Below, in pieces: positions 15,240 through 23,215 of a stretch of DNA of 31,025 bases (its first letter is position 1; every line of letters begins with the position of its first letter). This DNA comes from Nitrospirota bacterium. Its GTDB lineage: Bacteria; Nitrospirota; Thermodesulfovibrionia; Thermodesulfovibrionales; Magnetobacteriaceae. The stretch covers positions 1 through 31,025 of the forward strand of contig JADFXO010000005.1 in NCBI GenBank assembly GCA_015233485.1, written 5' to 3'. Below the pieces are notes generated by a model. The model saw only the letters and a list, made by a program, of their open reading frames with translations. It did no database searches and was not told where the DNA came from. The position numbers were made by a program, and so were the translations under genes.

Positions 15240-15352
15240 CGCACCGCTCTCATCGCCCTTACCTTAATCATACCCGATTCTCCCTGATATTACGCATACA
15301 CCTGCCCGTATGGTAACATAAATCATTTCATAAATGTTAGTATCTTATAAAA

Positions 15353-15384
15353 TAATTATACACTGCCGGCTTAATTATACACTG
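15353..15384. repeat. 13-nt direct repeat carrying two TATAAT boxes (minus strand)
   Basis: TAATTATACACTG occurs at 15353-15365 and 15372-15384. Read on the minus strand each copy carries TATAAT (15355-15360 and 15374-15379). ACTGCC (15362-15367) and GGCAGT (15384-15389) also form an inverted repeat across it. It sits just after the beta-lactamase/NamZ stop and 115 nt upstream of the HD-GYP gene, so it could be a tandem promoter for that gene; no good -35 hexamers accompany the boxes. Confidence 0.4.
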
Positions 15385-15389
15385 GCAGT

Positions 15390-17771
15390 TTAATAGAGCA
15401 GGTAATTCGAGCGTATATTCATAAACCGTTTAAGCGGCTCCTGTAAATCCATTTTTATTTGACGCGGCTCTATGTTGTTCTTTATGGACATCAGAACGTC
15501 ATCGCTGATAAGCCCCACCGTCTTATCCAACCCGAACTCCACGGGATAGAGGTTGTAAAGGGCAGAGGCCAGTTCTATTCCCATAAGGGGAGAGTTAAGG
15601 GCATCTCGCTCTGTTACGATAATCCTGACGCCGTAACATGTCTTGCCGGCGTAGTTATCGTTTGCCGGCTTGAATTCTATAGGCATGAAACGCACGCCGT
15701 TGATCTTCCGGTTGTTCAGATAGGCCGCGAGCCGCTTCGCGTCTATCCACGGCGCTCCAACCACCTCAAACGGAGAGTCGGTCCCTCGCCCGACGCTTAT
15801 ATTGGCACTTTCGATAATACCTGAGGCGGGATAGAGGGCTGCCTGTCCCACGCTTCTGATGTTGGGTGACGGGTTCACCCACATCAGGCCGGTCTCATCG
15901 TACCAGTCCGCCCGCTCGTAACCCTGCATTTTGATGACCTTTAAATTGACGCCTATCTTATACTCCGCGTTGAACATCCCCGCAAGCTCCCCAATTGTCA
16001 TCCCGTACCTGACGGGCATCGGAAAATAATTGGTAAATGACTTTGAACCTTTCTCCCTTATCGGCCCCTGAACAACCGCCCCCGTTATAGGATTCGGGCG
16101 GTCAAGGACGTAAAATGCGATTCCCTGCTTCGCGGCGGCCTCCATAGCAAATCCCATCGTTGTAATGTATGTGTAATAACGAACACCGGCGTCCTGCATG
16201 TCGAACACGAGGGCGTCAAGCCCGTTGAGCATTTCAGGCGTCGGGCGATAGGTCTTGCCATAGAGGTTATAGACGGGCAGGCCGGTTTTGGAATCAGTGA
16301 TAGAATCTGTTTTTATTACCACATCGACATCGCCAAAAAACCCGTGCTCCGGGCTGAAAACGGCCTTAAGTTTTACACCAGGGGCATTATAGAGCACATC
16401 GACGGTGCGGCTGCCCTTTGAGTCAAGCCCCGTCTGGTTAGTGATAAGGCCGATGTTTAGTCCGGTAAGGGGGGCAAATTTCTCTGTCTCCAGGACATCA
16501 ATTCCTGTTTTCACAGTTCCATTGCGCGCACCTTTGGTATGGTAGCTGTTTGACAGCTCATAGTAGCCCGTCATGGTGCGGCCGCTTGTCAGGACACCTT
16601 CGGCCTGAGCAGGCCCCATGGCGGCCGCGGCAATTGTAGATATCTCCGACCTCAGCGACAGGGAATCTCCCTTTCCATCGGGGTGCACGTGGTTAGTCAG
16701 GACGATGACAAACATCTTCGAGGTTGGGTCAATCCATAGCGATGTCCCGGTAAACCCCGTGTGGCCGTACGAACCGACGGGAAACAGCACCCCGCGGTTT
16801 GAGGAATACGGCGAGTCTATATCCCAGCCCAGTCCGCGCAAGACCGTCTTATTCACGGGCGACTGGGGGCTGGTCATCTTCGCAACCATAAGCGGGCTTA
16901 AAATGTGTACCTTATTGTGTGCCCCCATGTTGAGCATTGTCATAGCGAATATGGAAAGGTCATCGGCGGTAGAGAAAAGCCCCGCGTGCCCTGCTACCCC
17001 GCCCATGTTATAGGCCATAGGGTCGTGGACCTCTCCCTGCATCATTTTCCCCTTTCGAAACTGTGTGGGCGCGATGCGATTATATACTGAAGGCGAAGGG
17101 TTAAATGCGGTATCTTTCATTCCCAACGGTTTGAATATGTGATCGGCGCAATAAATGTCTAGCGGCATGCCGGAGAACCTGTTGACCAGCTCACCAAGGA
17201 CAATAAAATTGATGTCGCTGTACACAAAGTTCGTACCTGGTATATTTCCGGGCTTTTCTTTGAGAATCATATTAAGGGCGGTATGATAGCCGTGCCACTC
17301 GGGAAAATTGTCAAGGTCAGGCCTAAGCCCCGAATAATGTGTAAGGAGCTGGCGCACGGTGATAGTTTCCTTCCCGTTGGCCTTAAACTCAGGCCAGTAC
17401 TTGTACACAGGGTCCTCGAGGCGGAGTTTGCCCTGTTCTACCAACTGCAGAACAGCAATGGTTGTGGCCGCAACCTTCGTGAGGGAGGATATGTCAAAGA
17501 TAGTATCTACGGCCATCGGCTCTTTCTCTGGCAAGAGGGCGCGATAGCCGAAGGCCTTCTTATAGACAACGCCGTCCTTGTTCCCGATTATGACCACGGC
17601 CCCGGGAATCTTCCCCTCCTGAATTGCCTTGTCAACTATAACTTTTATATTTTCCAGCTGCTCTTCGCGCGGCGAATTGGACGTCTCTGCCGTCCACGCA
17701 GGCGCGGCAATCAATAAAAGCACGGCGGCCATTAATATTACTAAATGTGGCAAATAACGCATTTGAATCAT
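15390..17771 (-). CDS. Secreted serine beta-lactamase-fold protein fused to NamZ (DUF1343) exo-muramidase
   Basis: A 793-residue exported protein. The signal peptide covers residues 1-28 (hydrophobic 9-25, cleavage near AWTA). The beta-lactamase/penicillin-binding fold (about 40-385) has SxxK in ISSLTKV (Ser96, Lys99), YSD at 184-186 in place of YxN, and HTG (337-339). The second domain (about 423-793) is DUF1343/NamZ, with LITNQTGLD (443-450) and FSPEHGFFG, plus FDMQDAGVRYYTY. NamZ enzymes remove N-acetylmuramic acid from the non-reducing end of peptidoglycan fragments; the first domain may act as an amidase or esterase on related muropeptides. AAGGAG precedes the ATG at 17771. The gene follows fdhD with a 14-nt gap. 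Domain calls are firm; the joint role is inferred. Confidence 0.9.
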   Translation of the reverse strand: MIQMRYLPHLVILMAAVLLLIAAPAWTAETSNSPREEQLENIKVIVDKAIQEGKIPGAVVIIGNKDGVVYKKAFGYRALLPEKEPMAVDTIFDISSLTKVAATTIAVLQLVEQGKLRLEDPVYKYWPEFKANGKETITVRQLLTHYSGLRPDLDNFPEWHGYHTALNMILKEKPGNIPGTNFVYSDINFIVLGELVNRFSGMPLDIYCADHIFKPLGMKDTAFNPSPSVYNRIAPTQFRKGKMMQGEVHDPMAYNMGGVAGHAGLFSTADDLSIFAMTMLNMGAHNKVHILSPLMVAKMTSPQSPVNKTVLRGLGWDIDSPYSSNRGVLFPVGSYGHTGFTGTSLWIDPTSKMFVIVLTNHVHPDGKGDSLSLRSEISTIAAAAMGPAQAEGVLTSGRTMTGYYELSNSYHTKGARNGTVKTGIDVLETEKFAPLTGLNIGLITNQTGLDSKGSRTVDVLYNAPGVKLKAVFSPEHGFFGDVDVVIKTDSITDSKTGLPVYNLYGKTYRPTPEMLNGLDALVFDMQDAGVRYYTYITTMGFAMEAAAKQGIAFYVLDRPNPITGAVVQGPIREKGSKSFTNYFPMPVRYGMTIGELAGMFNAEYKIGVNLKVIKMQGYERADWYDETGLMWVNPSPNIRSVGQAALYPASGIIESANISVGRGTDSPFEVVGAPWIDAKRLAAYLNNRKINGVRFMPIEFKPANDNYAGKTCYGVRIIVTERDALNSPLMGIELASALYNLYPVEFGLDKTVGLISDDVLMSIKNNIEPRQIKMDLQEPLKRFMNIRSNYLLY

Positions 17772-17785
17772 TATTTTCTCCTTAT

Positions 17786-18538
17786 TTATATTATTCTTTC
17801 CGGGTGTGTATATATATTGAACCTCGTCCCGCGCAGGAATCCTACCATTGTAACGCCGGCCTTTTCTGCGATTTCAACTGACAGCGATGTTGGCGCAGTC
17901 CGGCTTGCTACTATTGGTATTGACCAGCGCGCACATTTTGACGCTATCTCTGAGGAGAGCCTGCCGCTTAACAGCATTACCGCGTTGGACAGATCATAAT
18001 CCTCTAAAATCGATGCCCCGATTACCTTATCAACGGCATTGTGTCTGCCGATGTCCTCGGCGAAGGCCGCTATTGATTCCCCGTCTGAAATGGCGGCGCT
18101 GTGAATGCAGCCGGTATTTTGGTATGCCGATGACCGGAGTTGAAACTCCCCGAAGACGCGGCGAAGGGACTGCGGCGAGATCGTAATTTTTGAAGTAACC
18201 GAATTGGCAGCGATTTCCTTAGGGATGGTAATCCCGCCGATGCAGCCTGATGTGATGGCCTTACCCGCCAAAGAGACCTCCCCGCCGGCCTCAATATCTA
18301 CTACTATATCCACTCCCATGTTAATCAACATCTTTTCCGTACACCACGATCCTTTAATAATCCCTTCGCCCATGATAAATCCCACGACGAGTTCCTTAAT
18401 CATCACAGGGGAACAGTAAAGAGACAGGACATCTTTTGAGTTGACGCGCAGCCGAAGTTTTTTCTCGACGGCTATCGGGTCAGGGGCACTAGTTTTATCT
18501 GAGCCGGCCACCCGCACTATTGTCCTTTCGATTATCAC
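17786..18538 (-). CDS. fdhD: Formate dehydrogenase accessory sulfurtransferase FdhD
   Basis: Transfers sulfur from the IscS cysteine desulfurase to the molybdenum/tungsten bis-MGD cofactor for insertion in formate dehydrogenase. It has 250 residues. Family motifs are clear: NTGCIHSAAI (about 141-150), EDIGRHNAVDKVIG (about 162-175) and SGRLSSEI (about 190-197). The mobile loop that carries CxxC in E. coli FdhD reads SGCIGG here, so only one cysteine (Cys99) is present. The start is GTG at 18538, 9 nt after a -10 box. No formate dehydrogenase gene is in the window. It leads the minus-strand unit running into the NamZ fusion, HD-GYP and kinase genes. Confidence 0.94.
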   Translation of the reverse strand: MIIERTIVRVAGSDKTSAPDPIAVEKKLRLRVNSKDVLSLYCSPVMIKELVVGFIMGEGIIKGSWCTEKMLINMGVDIVVDIEAGGEVSLAGKAITSGCIGGITIPKEIAANSVTSKITISPQSLRRVFGEFQLRSSAYQNTGCIHSAAISDGESIAAFAEDIGRHNAVDKVIGASILEDYDLSNAVMLLSGRLSSEIASKCARWSIPIVASRTAPTSLSVEIAEKAGVTMVGFLRGTRFNIYTHPERII

Positions 18539-18547
18539 GGCAACGTG

Positions 18548-18577
18548 ATTATAAATGAACGGGGGCGGTTATGTCAT
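18548..18577 (-). promoter_or_regulatory. Promoter abutting the fdhD start
   Basis: On the minus strand ATGACA (18572-18577, 5/6 match to the -35 consensus), an 18-bp spacer, and TATAAT (18548-18553). Only 9 nt lie between the -10 box and the GTG start, so the mRNA would have a leader of about 0-3 nt. No Shine-Dalgarno is present. Confidence 0.65.
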
Positions 18578-18745
18578 CCGGTAAATTACGGAGGCGTTTA
18601 TACCCAAAGGCGACGTAAGTGTCATCGTTTTGTCCAATGTAACAGCATTTATGCGCCATCTTTACGGAAGTTAAGCATAGCACTTTCACAGCATTATTTG
18701 TGTCACTGTTTATAGTAACATTCCTCCCTACTATTTTTACGCGGC

Positions 18746-19567
18746 TTATGGCTTTGGTTTTTTCGCATTAGTGTACAACATCGCGCTGCCAATCTCGGAT
18801 GTTGACGGCCAATAGCCGCGCCGCTGTCCTTCATGTTCCACATAACCTGTAAGATTATCGGGTTGCGGTTGCACTGGCGCGTTGTCTTTAAGGAAAAACA
18901 AGCCCTCTTTTCCATTTGGCATCGCGCTAATAAACGCTTCCGCTTCTTCAAGAACTTTTCGAAAGTTTTGCGAAACGGCAGCGGCGTCAACGGGTTGCAG
19001 CAAGTCCAGGTCAGCATAGTCGTCCTGCCGATAACGGGCATTTCGGCGAATTTCGGTAATCAGGCTTTCCGGAGAATAGCCCGGGTCTTTGGCAACCGCC
19101 GCCCATATCACAGCACCTAGCGGTATATGACGCTCGTGGATGTAAAGAAGGTCGAGCACATCGCGCGGCTCACGCCGGCCGGCCGCCGCTAACGCTTTGT
19201 TGGTGGCAAGGTCGGCAACATGCAGACGATACCCGAATAGCTCATCCCTGACTGTCGGGAAAAACCGAAAATCGCTATCGCGCACCCATTCAAGCCTGGT
19301 GCTTTCGCCTCTGAGATGTACTATTGCGATATGAATGCCCGGCTCGCGCCGCAACCAATCAAATGTGAATTCATGTTCGGCCAGTAATGCCGTATCCGCA
19401 TTTGACGCCTGCGCGACTCCTTCCTCCCTGTCATGGAAAATGTCTATGTCGCCAGAAAAACGCGGGCTGTTCTGATTAAGAGCGCTCGCGCCCGCGACAT
19501 AGCTTTCGGGGTTCCGGTTCATTGCCAGAAGATGCAGGATTTCAGTTTGCAGTTTGGATAGCGGCAC
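18746..19567 (-). CDS. AbiEii/AbiGii-like nucleotidyltransferase
   Basis: A 273-residue protein with a nucleotidyltransferase fold. Near the N-terminus VAGASALN and RFSGDIDIF (Asp40 and Asp42, the metal-binding pair) match the pattern of AbiEii/AbiGii-type toxins, which transfer nucleotides to tRNA or other targets in type IV toxin-antitoxin and abortive-infection systems. The helical remainder contains RREPRDVLDLLYI, also typical. The start is probably GTG at 19567, 6 nt after AGAGG; a TTG 15 nt upstream has no such site. It overlaps the small upstream gene by 26 nt. Base composition appears more GC-rich than its neighbours. Toxin activity is inferred from the family; a non-toxic nucleotidyltransferase is possible. 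Confidence 0.75.
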   Translation of the reverse strand: MPLSKLQTEILHLLAMNRNPESYVAGASALNQNSPRFSGDIDIFHDREEGVAQASNADTALLAEHEFTFDWLRREPGIHIAIVHLRGESTRLEWVRDSDFRFFPTVRDELFGYRLHVADLATNKALAAAGRREPRDVLDLLYIHERHIPLGAVIWAAVAKDPGYSPESLITEIRRNARYRQDDYADLDLLQPVDAAAVSQNFRKVLEEAEAFISAMPNGKEGLFFLKDNAPVQPQPDNLTGYVEHEGQRRGYWPSTSEIGSAMLYTNAKKPKP

Positions 19568-19808
19568 GACACGCCTCTTCAATCTGAACAGCCAGTGGCA
19601 GCGTTTTCATACTGCCTTCACGCCGCAGGTTATCAGCGATAACAAGAGCCTGCGCAATTGTCGGATGTTCGCTCGGCTTGCGGTTCCATAGCGAATGAGC
19701 GCCAAAATCTTTGAACGCTTGACGATAAAGCAATACAACTCCCTCCGGTGCTGCAACACCGGCACCAAGCTCTTTCAGTTCATCAAGGCTAAGACTGTCT
19801 GTCCGCAT
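19542..19808 (-). CDS. 88-aa partner of the nucleotidyltransferase (possible antitoxin)
   Basis: A small acidic to neutral protein, no named family recognised. It starts at ATG 19808, 8 nt after GGAGG (19817-19821); a TTG five codons earlier would use the Shine-Dalgarno itself as coding sequence and is less likely. Helical content is high (LSLDELKELGAG, then PTIAQALVIADNLRREG). It lies directly upstream of, and overlaps by 26 nt, the AbiEii-like gene; the short ORF before the toxin is the normal antitoxin position. It is not recognisably the winged-helix AbiEi type, so the pairing rests on gene order only. Confidence 0.7.
   Translation of the reverse strand: MRTDSLSLDELKELGAGVAAPEGVVLLYRQAFKDFGAHSLWNRKPSEHPTIAQALVIADNLRREGSMKTLPLAVQIEEACRAAIQTAN
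19574..19580 (-). promoter_or_regulatory. Ribosome-binding site deciding the nucleotidyltransferase start
   Basis: Minus-strand GAAGAGG lies inside the 3' end of the small upstream gene, 6 nt before GTG 19567. It favours that GTG over the TTG at 19582 and implies coupled translation of the two genes. Confidence 0.5.
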
Positions 19809-19871
19809 AACGGCATCCTCCAAGAGTAACCTTAATTGTCATGAAAAACGGTAAATAGTTTTTTCTATATA

Positions 19872-20474
19872 CTAACCCCGCGTCGCGTTTTTTATTTCGC
19901 GCACGAGGTCTGAGATTGTGTCAATCGGCGCTGAAAGCAATGTATGGTAGCTGCCGACGTCGCGCGGGGAGTGGGCGTCGCTTGCGTAGATACGCGGCAG
20001 GTTTCGCTGTGCGGCAAGTTTCTCGGCAAGCGCCTTTGTAGTTTGTGTGGTGTTTGAGCTGTCAACCTCGACGGCGTCAATATCGAGCTTATAGCAGTAG
20101 TTTCCACTTTCCATGCTGAAACGAAACGGATGGGCGGCGACAACTGCGGCTTCGCGCCTTCGCGCAATATCAATCAGTTCCTTAACAGGCATATTATAGT
20201 GCAGGCCGTCTATCGCGTCCAGCCCGTAAACAAGGAAATGCCCCTCAAGGCACGAGACCTCAATACCCGCAAGGAGTCGAAGCTGCGCCCCCGCCCATTG
20301 TTGCATCTCATCAATCTCCTGCTTCGACCAAATCGTATCATGGTCAGTAAAGACAAGGACATCAATGCCCGCGTTTATGGCCGCTTCAATTGCCTCGTGC
20401 GGGGTGGTGACGCTGCACGGTGAAAACGGGTGGGTGTGGACGTGCATATCCACTTTTAATAATCGGCTGTTCAT
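19872..20474 (-). CDS. PHP-domain metallo-phosphoesterase
   Basis: A 200-residue PHP (polymerase and histidinol phosphatase) domain protein, all catalytic domain. Metal-binding motifs in order: DMHVHTH (9-15), TDHD (43-46), AGIEVSC (Glu72), AAHPFRF (His115), ASDAHSP (Asp166, His168). The family hydrolyses phosphoester bonds with two or three metal ions; substrates include histidinol phosphate, AMP/oligonucleotides and others, and cannot be read off here. There is no polymerase domain attached, so it acts alone. It is preceded, with a 7-nt gap, by a 50-codon Cys-rich gene with which it probably forms an operon. Confidence 0.9.
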   Translation of the reverse strand: MNSRLLKVDMHVHTHPFSPCSVTTPHEAIEAAINAGIDVLVFTDHDTIWSKQEIDEMQQWAGAQLRLLAGIEVSCLEGHFLVYGLDAIDGLHYNMPVKELIDIARRREAAVVAAHPFRFSMESGNYCYKLDIDAVEVDSSNTTQTTKALAEKLAAQRNLPRIYASDAHSPRDVGSYHTLLSAPIDTISDLVREIKNATRG

Positions 20475-20481
20475 TTAGTTC

Positions 20482-20634
20482 TCAAGTCCTCGTTTTCTTG
20501 TTCCCAAACAGGGCGGGTTGCACGTAGAGCGCGTACTCGGCGCACCCTTGAACATATCTGCATAGTTTACAGACCTCTATATACTTATAGCACTGTCGTT
20601 TTGCGCAGAAGAGCTTATCTCTGTTTACAGCCAT
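20482..20634 (-). CDS. 50-aa cysteine-rich small protein
   Basis: A short gene that a length cutoff would miss. Translation from ATG 20634 gives 50 residues with five cysteines in the spacing C-x4-C-x6-C-x2-C-x5-C (Cys10, 15, 22, 25, 31), basic N- and C-termini, and aromatic residues between (CYKYIEVCKLCRYVQGC). The pattern suggests a small metal-binding (zinc or Fe-S) module; no family is named. An extended -10 promoter ends 9 nt before the ATG, giving an essentially leaderless mRNA. It is followed after 7 nt by the PHP phosphoesterase gene. Support: clean promoter, Cys spacing, tight operon placement. Confidence 0.65.
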   Translation of the reverse strand: MAVNRDKLFCAKRQCYKYIEVCKLCRYVQGCAEYALYVQPALFGNKKTRT

Positions 20635-20643
20635 GCTGGTTTG

Positions 20644-20673
20644 ATTATACCACAGTGAGGCCGGGCATGGCAG
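20644..20673 (-). promoter_or_regulatory. Extended -10 promoter abutting the 50-aa gene
   Basis: On the minus strand CTGCCA (20668-20673), an 18-bp spacer, TGG then TATAAT (20644-20649). The -10 box is 9 nt from the ATG at 20634; there is no Shine-Dalgarno. Confidence 0.6.
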
Positions 20674-20765
20674 GGCTTTTTTTGAGAAATTGCGAAATTC
20701 ATCGGATGCGGGAGTATGAGTTGTATCTCCTCAGTTTTGGGGTCCACTGCACCATGCATGGGATA

Positions 20766-20795
20766 TTGAGGAAATCATAACTCTTATGTAATAAT
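20766..20795 (+). promoter_or_regulatory. Promoter abutting the methyltransferase-nuclease start
   Basis: TTGAGG (20766-20771), an 18-bp spacer, TGT then AATAAT (20790-20795; 5/6 match, extended -10). Seven nt separate it from the ATG at 20803, and no Shine-Dalgarno is visible, so the mRNA is predicted to be leaderless. Confidence 0.5.
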
Positions 20796-20802
20796 AGAAT
20801 AT

Positions 20803-22392
20803 ATGAACAGCCTATTTTATGGCGATAACTTATATATTTTAAGAGAACACATTCTTGATGATTCAATTGACCTTGTTTATCTTGACCCTCCATTTAACTC
20901 TAAGGCTGATTATAATCTATTATTCAAAGAGCAGACGGGGGAATCGTCAGGTGCGCAAATAACTGCGTTTGAGGATACATGGCACTGGAACGAGGAAGCA
21001 GAGCGGACTTTTCAGGATATTGTAGATACCGCACCGGCTGGCGTTGTAGAGATGATGACCGCGTTTAGAAGGTTTGTTGGGCTTAACGATATGATGGCTT
21101 ATCTGACTATGATGTGTGTGCGGTTGGTTGAGCTTAGGCAGGTGTTGAAAGAAACAGGCTCTATTTATCTTCACTGCGACCCTACGGCAAGCCATTACCT
21201 GAAAATACTCATGGATACTGTATTTGGAAAGGATAACTTCAGAAATGAAATAGTATGGAAAAGAACAAGCGGACACAGTGATGCTAAAAGATATGGGAAC
21301 ATACACGATATAGTTCTATTTTATTCAAAAACTGATAACAGGACATGGCAGCAAATTTTTCAGAAATATGATAAATCTTATACAGATCAGTATTACCGAT
21401 ATACTGACCCTGATGGGAGAATGTGGATGTCTGGTGATATTGGGGCAGCAGGGCTTTTGGGTGGCGGATATACTTATGAATGGAAGGGAATAACAAGACT
21501 CTGGAGATGCCCGATAGAAACAATGGAGAGGTTAGACAAAGAAGGTAAAATTTTTTATACAAAGAATGGTATCCCTCGTTTTAAGAGGTATCTTGATGAG
21601 TCAAAAGGTATCCCCTGCCAGGATTTGTGGACAGATCTTGAGGGGTTGAGGTCGTGGCATACTGAACGTCTTGGCTATCCAACTCAAAAGCCAATTGCAC
21701 TGTTAGAACGTATTATATCAGCCTCGTCCAACGAGGGCGACACTGTCCTTGACCCCTTTTGCGGATGTGGGACAACGATAACAGCCGCTCAAAAGCTGAA
21801 CCGCCAATGGATAGGCATAGATATAACGCACCTTGCTACTAATCTTATCAAAAAACGATTGAAAGACATGTTTGACCTCGAACCTAAAAAAGATTATCAG
21901 GTTCTTGGAGAGCCGGAGGATTTGACCGGCGCAGAAAATCTTGCGAATCAAAACCGCTATCAATTCCAGTGGTGGGCGTTGTCTCTTATCAATGCCCGTC
22001 CATATGGAGATAAGAAAAAAGGTAAGGATACTGGTATTGACGGATATATCTATTTCAATGAAGATATGGGCAAAGTAGCTAAGGGCATTGTGTCTGTGAA
22101 GAGTGGCAATATTAGTGTCAGGGACATTCGGGATCTGGGACATGTCATGGATAGAGAACATGCGGAACTGGGAGTATTTCTATCCTTAAAAGAACCGACA
22201 CGGGATATGGTTAAAGAAGCGGCTGGCAAGGGATTATACCGATTTAAACTCACAAATAAAGATTATGCACGAATCCAGATATTAACGATTGAAGATTTAT
22301 TCAAAGGCAAGAAGCCCGACATCCCCTATCGGATTTCTACATACAAAAAAGCCGAAGCTATTAACCCAACAACTGAACGATTAGATTTTTAA
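20803..22392 (+). CDS. DNA methyltransferase fused to an Mrr-like nuclease domain
   Basis: A 529-residue protein. The N-terminal 350 residues are an amino (N4-cytosine or N6-adenine) DNA methyltransferase of the beta arrangement: catalytic motif IV LDPPF (27-31) comes before the SAM-binding motif DPFCGCGTT (317-325), with the putative recognition region between. The C-terminal part (about 375-510) resembles a PD-(D/E)XK Mrr-like domain: GIDGYIYF (Asp413) then VSVKSG (Lys433), with Ser where an acidic residue or Gln is usual. This would be a single-chain restriction-modification enzyme, if the nuclease is active. No separate restriction or specificity gene is adjacent. The gene is AT-rich relative to neighbours, suggesting transfer. 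The methyltransferase is certain; the nuclease fold is likely. Confidence 0.88.
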   Translation: MNSLFYGDNLYILREHILDDSIDLVYLDPPFNSKADYNLLFKEQTGESSGAQITAFEDTWHWNEEAERTFQDIVDTAPAGVVEMMTAFRRFVGLNDMMAYLTMMCVRLVELRQVLKETGSIYLHCDPTASHYLKILMDTVFGKDNFRNEIVWKRTSGHSDAKRYGNIHDIVLFYSKTDNRTWQQIFQKYDKSYTDQYYRYTDPDGRMWMSGDIGAAGLLGGGYTYEWKGITRLWRCPIETMERLDKEGKIFYTKNGIPRFKRYLDESKGIPCQDLWTDLEGLRSWHTERLGYPTQKPIALLERIISASSNEGDTVLDPFCGCGTTITAAQKLNRQWIGIDITHLATNLIKKRLKDMFDLEPKKDYQVLGEPEDLTGAENLANQNRYQFQWWALSLINARPYGDKKKGKDTGIDGYIYFNEDMGKVAKGIVSVKSGNISVRDIRDLGHVMDREHAELGVFLSLKEPTRDMVKEAAGKGLYRFKLTNKDYARIQILTIEDLFKGKKPDIPYRISTYKKAEAINPTTERLDF

Positions 22393-22459
22393 GTAATTTT
22401 TCTAACTGAGACACTTCTGGAGTTTGGGGGCGGCTTGCGGCCCCCTGCGCTGCTATGCT

Positions 22460-23212
22460 ATGATACTCAGGATGTTGGAAGAAGATAAACACTTAGACGA
22501 TAAACGCTTAAAAGTGGCCGCTGAGCTTGACCCCTCTCATAACCTCATGCAGATGGCGGCGGAGTCTGAATTCTCACGCCATGTGCGTGAACTCTTTAAG
22601 ACTTTAAGGCCGCTGAGATTGATTGAGACCGGCACCTACTGCGGGGTTGGCTCAACTACCGTTATAGCCTCTGCACTGCGGGAATGCTCAATTACCGGCC
22701 ATAAATTCTACTCGATTGAGGTTAACCCCTTGTATCACAAGACGGCCATAGAAAACCTCACAAACAACGGCCTGATTAACTATGTAACCCTCGTTAACGG
22801 CCTCTCGCTGCCGCGCGCCTGTCTCCTGTCGTTAGACGAGATTGAGGAAAAATTCGTTAATAACATCGAATTCACAGATATATTCGTTGACCACCCCAAA
22901 GATGAACGCGCTCAAAATTATTACAGTGAGGTATCATTCGACGGCGTCCCCGACGACCTGCTTGGACTCTATCTAAAGGAGTTCGACTACCGCCCTGATT
23001 TTATCCTGCTTGACAGCGCCGGGCATCTTGGCGCGGTTGAGTTTCAATACATGGTTTCACTGCTCAAAGGGCAGTGCGTCATAGCCCTTGACGATATTTA
23101 TCACGTCAAACATTACAAGAATTTTATTGACGCACAAAAAGACCCCCGTTTTGAACTCATCTTCTCCTCTAAAGAGAAATTCGGATTTTGCACCATGAAG
23201 TTTAGTCCTTAA
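22460..23212 (+). CDS. Class I SAM-dependent methyltransferase
   Basis: About 250 residues. The SAM-binding motif I is LIETGTYCGVGSTT (GxG-type loop) followed by a strand ending in SIEVNP, the acidic ribose-binding end. DFILLDSAGHLG and CVIALDDIYHVK fit the later strands of a methyltransferase acting on a small molecule or sugar (Methyltransf_24-like). The start is uncertain: TTG at 22424, ATG at 22460 or ATG at 22472 are all in frame and none has a good Shine-Dalgarno; 22460 is used. It is followed after 3 nt by the pyruvyltransferase/GT2 gene, so a role in surface-glycan modification is likely but inferred. Confidence 0.8.
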   Translation: MILRMLEEDKHLDDKRLKVAAELDPSHNLMQMAAESEFSRHVRELFKTLRPLRLIETGTYCGVGSTTVIASALRECSITGHKFYSIEVNPLYHKTAIENLTNNGLINYVTLVNGLSLPRACLLSLDEIEEKFVNNIEFTDIFVDHPKDERAQNYYSEVSFDGVPDDLLGLYLKEFDYRPDFILLDSAGHLGAVEFQYMVSLLKGQCVIALDDIYHVKHYKNFIDAQKDPRFELIFSSKEKFGFCTMKFSP

Positions 23213-23215
23213 CGA

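Noticed and set aside
18539..18745. Search of the 207-bp gap for a small RNA or gene
   Set aside because: Apart from the fdhD promoter at 18548-18577 I see no ORF with start signals and no strong structure.
18703..19041. 112-codon minus-strand frame overlapping the nucleotidyltransferase
   Set aside because: Out-of-frame shadow of the nucleotidyltransferase gene, with low-complexity composition and no own start signals.
22426..22445. GGGGGC / GCCCCC hairpin after the methyltransferase-nuclease gene as a terminator
   Set aside because: The stem is real (22426-22431 with 22440-22445), but TGCGCTGC follows rather than T residues, and it lies in the possible start region of the next gene.
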